From Chloroflexota bacterium (GTDB lineage Bacteria > Chloroflexota > Dehalococcoidia > UBA2247 > RBG-13-53-26): a stretch of DNA of 12,444 nucleotides. Where the stretch lies: the NCBI GenBank assembly GCA_003650185.1, contig QMOF01000044.1, positions 1 to 12,444 on the forward strand. Reading direction: 5' to 3'. The notes beneath the pieces were generated by a model. That model searched no databases and had not been told where the DNA came from. It was given only the letters and a program-made list of their open reading frames with translations. The translations under genes were made by a program, and so were the position numbers. Position 1 is the first letter of the stretch. Each line of letters starts with the position of its first letter. Below, piece by piece: positions 1 to 6,071 of this stretch.

Positions 1-440
1 GTGCCGCTCTCCCTGACCAGGAAGTGCAGCTCTCGGTAATCGTATATGTCGAGGTAGTAGCCATCGGTACCGTCGTCCTTGACAAGGAGGCCCTGCCTCG
101 CCTCAGTCGACGTCTTGAACCAGGCCTCCACCGTCCAGCTACCCGTGCCGGGGTTCAAGGTAGGGTCATCGCTGCATTTGATGTAGTCGCCGGAGCCGTC
201 GAAACTAAGGGCGTTTCCGCTCAAGCCATCGGCAGTCCAGGTGGCGCCGGTAATATCCCCGTCGTTGCCGAAACCAGAGAGGTCATGGGCTACGTTTCCT
301 TCGCCCTCGTGCATAGGCAGGTAGAGGACAAGGCTGGACGGGCCACTAGCCAGGGTCTGGGTAGCCGAACCGAGAAACACCGCCACAATGGCCAGCAGGC
401 AGACCCACCTGCCGAACCTCCTATAATTCAGAGTAGACAT
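1..440 (-). CDS. Secreted LamG/concanavalin A-like domain protein (N-terminal part)
   Basis: This is the 5' part (146 codons) of a gene that runs off the left edge of the window; no stop codon is seen. The start is ATG at 440-438, preceded by a purine-rich GGGGGAAGG. Residues 1-32 look like a signal peptide: Arg residues at 7, 8 and 11, a hydrophobic stretch (about residues 12-24, VCLLAIVAVFLG) and a possible cleavage after TLAS. The mature part has features of LamG-like jelly-roll domains: LVLYLPMHEGEGN near residue 37, then DLSGFGNDG, GNALSFDGSGDYI, and WTVEAWFKTS further on. Such domains usually bind carbohydrate or protein outside the cell, often as part of large multidomain surface proteins. 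The rest of the architecture is unknown. The function is inferred from fold resemblance only. Confidence 0.75.
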   Translation of the reverse strand, partial: MSTLNYRRFGRWVCLLAIVAVFLGSATQTLASGPSSLVLYLPMHEGEGNVAHDLSGFGNDGDITGATWTADGLSGNALSFDGSGDYIKCSDDPTLNPGTGSWTVEAWFKTSTEARQGLLVKDDGTDGYYLDIYDYRELHFLVRESG

Positions 441-503
441 CCTTCCCCCTATCGGATGAGCCAAAAATATCACCCAAGATTAGTGCCTTTTAATCCAACT
501 ACT

Positions 504-512
504 ATTATACCA
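504..512 (-). promoter_or_regulatory. Extended -10 promoter for the LamG-domain gene
   Basis: The minus strand reads TGGTATAAT at 512-504, an exact TGnTATAAT extended -10 element. It lies about 64 bases upstream of the ATG at 440. No convincing -35 hexamer is present at 16-18 bp spacing, which is acceptable for an extended -10 promoter. The predicted transcript start is near 497. Confidence 0.5.
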
Positions 513-563
513 CGCTTCACGAAACACGCAGGCGGTCTCCCTTTGTCGCCTCAGGTACCGTTT

Positions 564-594
564 GGTTACATTTTCCTTGGGAACGGTTACATTT
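564..594. repeat. Two direct copies of GGTTACATTT, 21 bp apart
   Basis: GGTTACATTT occurs at 564-573 and again at 585-594, a 21-bp period (about two helical turns). The pair lies between the end of the YkgJ-like gene and the promoter of the LamG gene. It could be a tandem regulator site. It also resembles, from memory, the repeated transposase-binding motifs near the ends of IS21-type elements, so it may be an insertion sequence remnant. No transposase gene is present. Confidence 0.4.
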
Positions 595-624
595 GGTGGA
601 TGGGATGGCCGGCTACAACATGCG

Positions 625-1179
625 CTACGAAATGGCCGATTGGGCGCGGCACCGTTTCACCACATCCTTCAACCTGGCTTCGGCCAGGCGACTGTCTATG
701 GCGCCCGTCTCCAGGGCTTGCACTGTTGCACGGGTTTCTGCGTCTATGCCAAGTGCGGCCAACCAGTCTGCTTCTCCAATCCTTATCGGCGGCTTGAGGA
801 GCACCTCGAGCCCATAGCTGTATTCCACGATCCTCGATAGCTCTCTTGCTGGTTGGCTGAGCAGTTGCCGTTCCTGCTCCGTCATGCGTTCGTTGTCAAG
901 TACCTTTTCGCAGTAGTAAAGTCGACACTTGGCCGGTCTGAATTCGAAGATGGGGCACGAGCGGAATGCTGGCGAATAGAATCCACAGCCGATCCGGCGG
1001 CAGCACTCCCCTCGGCAGGCTGCGCAGACCGCGTCAGCATGCCTATCCAGGAGGGCGACCGCTTCAGCGACTTGTCGTCCGAAAACGGACTCAAACTCCT
1101 GGTCGGTTATGAATACCTGACGGCGCAAGCTTGTGAGCCCGGTCACTACACCTGTCTCCGAACCGGGGTCTCCTTGCAT
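625..1179 (-). CDS. Cysteine-rich YkgJ-like (putative Zn/Fe-chelating) protein
   Basis: A 184-residue protein without signal peptide or membrane segment. Its core is a cysteine cluster: C52-x2-C55-x3-C59-C60, C65, C75-P, then RPxxC85RxYYC90. The pattern of CxxCxxxCC followed by CP and RPxxCRxxxC fits the YkgJ/UPF0153 family, proposed to chelate zinc or iron; no reaction is known for it. The C-terminal half (about 100-184) is alpha-helical and unremarkable. The start is uncertain. ATG at 1179 has no good ribosome site. GTG at codon 12 lies 9 bases after a GGAG and is a fair alternative, and both keep the cysteine core intact. It lies downstream of the amidohydrolase terminator and is probably a separate unit. 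Confidence 0.65.
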   Translation of the reverse strand: MQGDPGSETGVVTGLTSLRRQVFITDQEFESVFGRQVAEAVALLDRHADAVCAACRGECCRRIGCGFYSPAFRSCPIFEFRPAKCRLYYCEKVLDNERMTEQERQLLSQPARELSRIVEYSYGLEVLLKPPIRIGEADWLAALGIDAETRATVQALETGAIDSRLAEARLKDVVKRCRAQSAIS

Positions 1180-1235
1180 CCGATACGGCGCAGTTCGACG
1201 TTGAGTGTCATGTATCGGCCTGGGTCTCCGTTGGC

Positions 1236-1280
1236 AAAAGGAAGGCCTGCCCTCTCACGGTAAGGTGAGAAGGGCAGGCC
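1236..1280 (-). terminator. Rho-independent terminator after the amidohydrolase gene
   Basis: A long near-perfect inverted repeat has arms at 1244-1258 and 1265-1280 (one bulged base) and a 6-base loop. On the minus strand it is followed by TTCCTTTTG. It starts 15 bases past the amidohydrolase stop codon. There is no T-run on the plus-strand side, so it acts on minus-strand transcripts. Confidence 0.8.
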
Positions 1281-1294
1281 GCCAGAGAAGTCGA

Positions 1295-2209
1295 CTACAG
1301 CTTGAATATCTCTATGGCGTTGTCGCGGAGGATTCTCTTCTTGTTGTCGTCCCTTATGGGAAGCTCGACGAGCTCCTTCTTGCAGCGGGTCAGCCCAAAG
1401 CCGTTGGTACCCCAGACGACCTTGGTCCGCCCGATGGGGCCGTTCATGAAGTCAACAGTGGGTTGATGAAGGGCGGATGGGTAGTAGGCGCCTATGTTCC
1501 CATAAACGTACGGGTGCCTCCAGATCATGGAGATCCATTCATCGATCCAGGGCCAGCCGGTGTGGGTAAGTACCATGACCAGGTTCGGGAAGTCCATGGC
1601 CACCTCATCAGCGCACATGGGCCGGCCTATTTCGCTGGGCAGAGGCTCTGCCGAGTGGCCAGTCTGGAAACAGCACGGGATGCCCAACTCGACGCACTTG
1701 GCATACAAGGGGTAGCACTTGGCGTCGCTGGCCTTGAAACCGAAGCTGTTGGGGTGGAACCACACATACTTGAAGCCAAACTCCTTGACCCCCCTCTCTA
1801 CGTCACGGAGGCTCTCCTCGATGCGCCAGGGATTATACCCGGCGCCGCCAATGATCCTGCCTTTGCCCTTGTCCACCAGCTCGGCAATCTGCTCCACCGA
1901 GAATGCCGTGGCCAGCTTATGGTGCCGCCTGGACCAGATCAATTGCTGGTCGACGAAGACCTTCTCGACTCCGACCTCGTCCATTTCCTGGAGCATTTCC
2001 TCGACCGAGGACTTGTACTGGGAGGCTATCACCTTCCATCCGTCCTCAGGCGCTATGCCCATCTTCTTCAGCACACCGCCAAAGGTGCCCTTGACCGCGG
2101 CCTGAGCCTCGTACATCTGCCACATCTCCTTCCACTCGGCCTCGGTCATGATACCGGCATAGCCGGCCCGGCACATGGTGTCGATCGCCTGTACGTCCAT
2201 TAGCTCCAT
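1295..2209 (-). CDS. Amidohydrolase-2 family protein with degenerate metal site
   Basis: This 304-residue protein has the layout of the PF04909 (ACMSD/decarboxylase-type) TIM-barrel family: FHPN near 151-154, QTGH185S, LTH216TGWPW and WGTN269GFG close to the C-terminus. Members usually hydrolyse or decarboxylate small acids with one divalent metal. Here the N-terminal HxH appears replaced: where IDxHxH is expected, residues 9-14 read IDTMCR. The usual late GTD is GTN. His185 and His216 remain. The protein may therefore bind metal differently or work without it. The start is ATG at 2209, with GGGGG 11 bases upstream. The frame stays open further up, where a strong AAAGGAGG lies without a normal start codon nearby. 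It is 71 bases downstream of the glycyl radical enzyme, in the same transcript, and ends at a terminator. Confidence 0.8.
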   Translation of the reverse strand: MELMDVQAIDTMCRAGYAGIMTEAEWKEMWQMYEAQAAVKGTFGGVLKKMGIAPEDGWKVIASQYKSSVEEMLQEMDEVGVEKVFVDQQLIWSRRHHKLATAFSVEQIAELVDKGKGRIIGGAGYNPWRIEESLRDVERGVKEFGFKYVWFHPNSFGFKASDAKCYPLYAKCVELGIPCCFQTGHSAEPLPSEIGRPMCADEVAMDFPNLVMVLTHTGWPWIDEWISMIWRHPYVYGNIGAYYPSALHQPTVDFMNGPIGRTKVVWGTNGFGLTRCKKELVELPIRDDNKKRILRDNAIEIFKL

Positions 2210-2280
2210 AAAATCATTTACCCCCTTCTGTGAGTTGCTTCGGCAGAGCCCAGGCGGCAGTCCTCCTTTCCTGGGTTGCT

Positions 2281-4683
2281 TTACATGAGACGCTGCTCCG
2301 TTCTGGCGATGATGTCGTCCTGGAGCGATCTGGTCAGGTCGACGAAGTAAGCTGCATAGCCGGCCACCCTGACTATCAGGTCTGTGTGTCGCTCAGGGTG
2401 CTCCTGTGCATCCCTCAGGGTGTCGGGGTCTATCACGTTGAACTGGACATGGTGTATCCCCAGGTCTGACCAGGTCTTGAGATAGTTGGCGAAGATCTCC
2501 CGGTTCTCACCCTCAAGGAACTGTGGAGCGAACCTCTGGTTGAAGAGGTGGTTGCAGGATAGCAGCGGGTCAACCTTGCCCACCGAGTTGAGCACAGCGC
2601 TCGGGCCCTTCGTGTCCCGACCTTGCACCGGGGAAACGCTTCCGTCGTGGAGTGGTTCCCTCGCCTTTCTGCCCTCGGGCGTAGCTGGCACGTCGAAGCC
2701 AAGGTAGTAACCCATGGTGGCGTTGGTGCCGTCAACGTCGAAGGGATACCCGTAGTAGGTGGTGTATTTCTGCGTCTCCGCGGTGATCCTGAAATGGAGC
2801 TCTTGCGCTATGCTATCTACGTAGCCATCGTCGTTGCCAAACTTGGGTGCGCTGAGCAACATCTGGCGCAGCTCTTCCTTGCCCTCGAAGTTGCTCTTCA
2901 GGGCATCCAGAAGCTCGGCCATGGTGATCTTCTTTTCCTCGAAGACAAGCTTTTTTATGGCCGCCAGTGAGTCGGCCACGTTGTTCACCCCGCTGGGCAT
3001 GACATAGTTGCGGTGGAAGTAGTACCACTTGCGGCAGTCGGCGGCCATGTCAATCCCATCGTCTACGAGGGCGGAGATAAGGGGCCGTGGTAGGAACTCT
3101 TCGTACAGGGCGTCAGCGATGTTGTTGATGTAGGCCTGCTTCTCGAAGAAGAAGCGGTACTGTGTGAAGATGGCATCCATGATGTCGTCGATGGACTTGA
3201 ACGTAGTTGGGTCCGGGGTGGCGACACCAACCTGGCGGCCGCTGAACATATCTACGCCCTGGTTTAGTGCCAGCATCATGCAGTTCGGGAAAGAGAACAT
3301 CCCCATGCCCTGCCGATAGACCATGTTCTTTCCAGGTATTATCCACGACATGCAGTTGCTGATGGCGTAGTCGCGCGCGTCTTCCAGTGGTATCCCCTTG
3401 TTGAGCAGATAGGGGATCATCATCTTGTCGTTGAAGAAGGCCGGCTGGGCCACACCAGTCCTCAGCGTGTCAATAGCCCTCCTGACTAGGTCCCTGGGTA
3501 TCTTGTCATGGTACCTGAAGCACAGCGGTGGCTGCACGGAGTGCAGTTCCCTGGTGGCATCGAGGATGAGGTACGACAGGTCGTTGCTGACGTCGTTGCC
3601 CTGGCCGTCTACTCCTCCCAGGGTAACGTTCTGCCAGGCCAGCCCTCCGCCGGCGGACCCAAACAACCGCGGCGGGTGAAGGAATCCCATCTCCTCGAAC
3701 TTGATCCAGAGGGACTCGACCAGATTCAGCGCCTCCTCCTTGTCCAGCCTCCCCTCCTCCACGTCCTTCTTGTAGTAGGGGTACATCACCTTGTCCAGCC
3801 TGACGCCGCATCCCACTGAAGGCAGTTCCAGAAAGCCGACGATGAGGTGAATGAAGAAGAAGCACTGCATGGCCTCGTGGAACGTCCTGGCCGGGTTCTC
3901 TGGCACCCAGTCGCATATCTCGGCGAGCTTCTCCAGCCTTGCCTTCTCTGCCGGGTCGCTCTCGCTCTTGGCCATCTCTCTGGCCAGAGCAGCATACCTC
4001 TTGGCGAAGTTGATGGTCGCCTCCAGAGAGATGATGGCTGCTTCCAGGAACCTCTTCTGCTCCAGGTACTCCCTGGCGTCGATGTCGGGATCGGAGGCGA
4101 TCTCGTTCAGCTTGTCCTGGGCTTTGCTGATGTACCCTCTCAGCCCGTCACGGAGTATCTTCTCGTAGTTGGGCAGCACCATGTCCCAGGTGTAGGTGAA
4201 GAAGCTCACCGGGGTGTATCCGGTAAAGGGTTTGATGCTCTCGGGTACCAGGTTTCGCTCCATGCCATGAACGGAAATCTTCTTCCAGTACTTGTGGATC
4301 TCCTTCAGCTCTTGCTTCCCTTCCTCATCGAGCAGGTGCTTGTACTCGTCTTCCAAGGCCTTCTCCAACCAGCGCCAATAAAGCTCCGGATAGAGAGGCA
4401 GCGATTGAGGATCGCTGGCCATGTTGCCCACCAGGCGCTCCTTGGGCTGGATGTAGATGGTCATCCCCTCCAGGATTTTCTTCAGCGCCTTGGCTCTCCG
4501 GAGAACCATTGGCTCTCCTTCCGTTTCCTTGTACGCCTCGGTTATGAGCCGGGCCCGCTCCAGGCAGATCTTGACCTCTGACCTGTAGCCCGCACCCATG
4601 TCGATTCTTTGCTGACCTCTGTACAGGCCCTTCACGGCCTTGATACACACGTTATCTCTCAGTTCCTTGATGGCAGCATCCAT
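2281..4683 (-). CDS. Glycyl radical enzyme (pyruvate formate-lyase family), unknown substrate
   Basis: An 800-residue, complete glycyl radical enzyme. The C-terminal glycyl radical box is IVRVAGYAAYF, with the radical on Gly775. The catalytic cysteine is Cys444 in the loop SNCMSW. Other family signatures are GGVDGQGNDVSNDLS (about 357-370), FGNDDGYVDS (about 615-624) and SPVQGRDTKGPSAVLNSV (about 684-701). Length fits the dehydratase/lyase/decarboxylase branch. The loop lacks the Glu two residues after the Cys (C-x-E) that serves acid/base roles in glycerol/propanediol dehydratases, choline lyase and hydroxyphenylacetate decarboxylase, so those reactions are not supported. The start is ATG 4683 with an excellent ribosome site, AAGGAGGTG. 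No radical-SAM activase lies in the window, although one is required. It leads a two-gene unit with the amidohydrolase. Confidence 0.93.
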   Translation of the reverse strand: MDAAIKELRDNVCIKAVKGLYRGQQRIDMGAGYRSEVKICLERARLITEAYKETEGEPMVLRRAKALKKILEGMTIYIQPKERLVGNMASDPQSLPLYPELYWRWLEKALEDEYKHLLDEEGKQELKEIHKYWKKISVHGMERNLVPESIKPFTGYTPVSFFTYTWDMVLPNYEKILRDGLRGYISKAQDKLNEIASDPDIDAREYLEQKRFLEAAIISLEATINFAKRYAALAREMAKSESDPAEKARLEKLAEICDWVPENPARTFHEAMQCFFFIHLIVGFLELPSVGCGVRLDKVMYPYYKKDVEEGRLDKEEALNLVESLWIKFEEMGFLHPPRLFGSAGGGLAWQNVTLGGVDGQGNDVSNDLSYLILDATRELHSVQPPLCFRYHDKIPRDLVRRAIDTLRTGVAQPAFFNDKMMIPYLLNKGIPLEDARDYAISNCMSWIIPGKNMVYRQGMGMFSFPNCMMLALNQGVDMFSGRQVGVATPDPTTFKSIDDIMDAIFTQYRFFFEKQAYINNIADALYEEFLPRPLISALVDDGIDMAADCRKWYYFHRNYVMPSGVNNVADSLAAIKKLVFEEKKITMAELLDALKSNFEGKEELRQMLLSAPKFGNDDGYVDSIAQELHFRITAETQKYTTYYGYPFDVDGTNATMGYYLGFDVPATPEGRKAREPLHDGSVSPVQGRDTKGPSAVLNSVGKVDPLLSCNHLFNQRFAPQFLEGENREIFANYLKTWSDLGIHHVQFNVIDPDTLRDAQEHPERHTDLIVRVAGYAAYFVDLTRSLQDDIIARTEQRLM

Positions 4684-4718
4684 AGCTGCACCTCCTTAGA
4701 CCTATCCGATCTATGAAG

Positions 4719-4747
4719 AGTATAGCACTTCCATGGCTACGTCTCAA
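4719..4747 (-). promoter_or_regulatory. Sigma70-type promoter of the glycyl radical enzyme unit
   Basis: The minus strand carries TTGAGA (4747-4742), a 17-bp spacer and TATACT (4724-4719), each hexamer 5/6 to consensus. The predicted start near 4712 gives a leader of about 29 bases, just enough to hold the AAGGAGGTG ribosome site at 4690-4698. Confidence 0.75.
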
Positions 4748-4929
4748 AGTTGACCGAAGGCGGCGTGAGGCACAATGGGCGTGGGACACCCTTTGGGGAT
4801 ATACTTTCCCCTGACCATCGCTCTCTCTGTGGGGACTGCCAGTCCAACCGGGCCGGATCGGTCTGTAGTCAAGCGCGGGAGATTTGTCGTAGAATTAGAT
4901 GACTTCACAGTTTCCAAGGAGGTGACCTG
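4748..4929. promoter_or_regulatory. Divergent control region between glycyl radical enzyme and enoyl-CoA hydratase
   Basis: This non-coding spacer separates the minus-strand radical-enzyme unit from the plus-strand hydratase gene. A weak plus-strand promoter candidate is TAGTCA (4866-4871), 18 bp, TAGAAT (4890-4895). A short inverted repeat, GGACT-gcc-AGTCC at 4833-4845, and a GGGGA/TCCCC pair just before it are possible operators. The hydratase ribosome site AAGGAGGT is at 4916-4923. No regulator gene is adjacent. Confidence 0.35.
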
Positions 4930-5712
4930 ATGCCGGCGTTCATCTATGAGAAGAAGGGGAGGATCGCCTACCTCACCATCAACCGGCCCGAGGCGCGCAA
5001 CGCCATGAATTCCGAGGTCTGGGACGGGCTGGTCAAGGCGTGGACAGATGTCGAACAGGACCCGGACATCTGGGTGGCCGTAGTCACTGCTGCGGGAGAC
5101 AAAGCTTTCTCGTCCGGACAGGACCTCAAGGAAATGGCCGAATGGATGGCTATCCCGGAGGACAGGCGTCCGCCGATGCCTCTGCCTGAGGTGAACCCCA
5201 TGCGCGGCATGCAGGTGTGGAAGCCGATCATTGCCGCCATTAACGGCCTGTGCATCGGCGGTGGACTGGAGCTGGCCATGGCCTGCGATCTGAGGATTGC
5301 GGCAGACCACGCCAAGCTAGGGCTCGCTGAGGTGAAGTCGGGCGTCATTCCGGGGAACAGCGGCACCCAGAAGCTTCCGCGCCTGATACCCTTTGCCAAG
5401 GCTCTGGAGATGCTGATGACCGGCGACCTTATCGATGCTGACGAGGCTTGCCGTCTGGGTCTGGTCAACAAGGTTGTGCCCTATGACCAACTCTTGCCGG
5501 AGGTCGAGGCACTGGCCAACCGTATCTGCGAGAATGGGCCCCTGGCGGTCAGGGCGGTGAAGGAGCTGGCCTACCGAGGCATAGAGATGAGCCTGGCGGA
5601 GGGGCTCCGCCTGGAGATAGAAGTCGGCGCTCGTCTGTCTAAGAGCGAGGATGCCATGGAGGGTCCGAGGGCCTTTGCCGAGAAGAGGAAGCCGGTCTGG
5701 AAAGGCAGGTAG
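4930..5712 (+). CDS. Enoyl-CoA hydratase/isomerase (crotonase family)
   Basis: A 260-residue crotonase-fold protein of standard length. It likely adds water to, or isomerises, the double bond of an enoyl-CoA in the cytoplasm. The N-terminal NRPEARNAMN motif and FSSGQDL (about 60-66) form the CoA and oxyanion region. GGGLE114LA and LAE134V place two glutamates 20 residues apart, matching the catalytic pair Glu144/Glu164 of rat crotonase, so hydratase activity is likely. The C-terminal ends in FAEKRKPVWKGR, as is typical. The ATG start has AAGGAGGT 6 bases upstream. It is transcribed away from the glycyl radical enzyme and converges on the thioredoxin-like gene with an 11-base gap and no clear terminator. 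The exact acyl substrate cannot be told. Confidence 0.92.
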   Translation: MPAFIYEKKGRIAYLTINRPEARNAMNSEVWDGLVKAWTDVEQDPDIWVAVVTAAGDKAFSSGQDLKEMAEWMAIPEDRRPPMPLPEVNPMRGMQVWKPIIAAINGLCIGGGLELAMACDLRIAADHAKLGLAEVKSGVIPGNSGTQKLPRLIPFAKALEMLMTGDLIDADEACRLGLVNKVVPYDQLLPEVEALANRICENGPLAVRAVKELAYRGIEMSLAEGLRLEIEVGARLSKSEDAMEGPRAFAEKRKPVWKGR

Positions 5713-5723
5713 GCTCCGCTCGG

Positions 5724-6056
5724 CTACGGCTCCTCTATTTCCATCTCGGTCTGGATAACCCGCTGCATCAGGTCGATGTCGAAATACCCCGATATCCGGA
5801 CCTTCCCGTTGACCAGCAGCAGAGGAAGTGCCAGGGAGCCGGTTGCCACCTTTTGAGCGATGTCCGGGTATGATGCGCCCACTTGCGGGTCAGACAGCTC
5901 GTGGTATTGCAGTTGTATCCGGCCTGCAAAGAGCCTGTCCAGTGCCTCCGCAGCGGAAATGAATGTCTCCCGGCGGGACAGGTCAAGACCACACCGCCCT
6001 TCGCATTTCTCGGCCTGGCTGTCATCAATTACCGTCACTCTGATTGTCGGGTTCAT
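5724..6056 (-). CDS. Small thioredoxin-fold protein with CxxxC motif
   Basis: A 110-residue cytosolic protein. The start (IRVTVIDD) followed by C18-E-G-R-C22, an amphipathic helix, a YHEL strand and then ALP78LLLVNGKVRISGYF reads as a compact thioredoxin fold. Pro78 sits at the cis-proline place ahead of a beta hairpin. The layout resembles ArsD and YuzD-like small redox proteins, but the spacing is CxxxC, not the CxxC of thioredoxin. The role may be disulfide exchange or metal handling. The ATG start has GGAGAG 7 bases upstream and lies 15 bases after the stop of the activator ATPase, so the two are co-transcribed. A role in servicing that iron-sulfur protein is only an inference. Confidence 0.6.
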   Translation of the reverse strand: MNPTIRVTVIDDSQAEKCEGRCGLDLSRRETFISAAEALDRLFAGRIQLQYHELSDPQVGASYPDIAQKVATGSLALPLLLVNGKVRISGYFDIDLMQRVIQTEMEIEEP

Positions 6057-6071
6057 CGCAAGGCTCTCCGG

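Noticed and set aside
24..797. Plus-strand open frame of 257 codons
   Set aside because: It is antisense to the LamG gene, its promoter and the end of the YkgJ-like gene; it has no ribosome site and low-complexity, family-free protein sequence.
1205..2203. Plus-strand open frame of 332 codons
   Set aside because: It mirrors the amidohydrolase gene on the other strand, crosses its terminator and has no recognisable motifs.
3847..4581. Plus-strand open frame of 244 codons
   Set aside because: It is antisense to the clear glycyl radical enzyme gene; its length is explained by codon bias of the true gene.
4744..5310. Minus-strand open frame of 188 codons
   Set aside because: It lies opposite the enoyl-CoA hydratase and the divergent promoter region, with no family signature.
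5700..5745. Terminator between the converging hydratase and thioredoxin-like genes
   Set aside because: Only short imperfect repeats (GTAG...CTAC) and no T-run on either strand.
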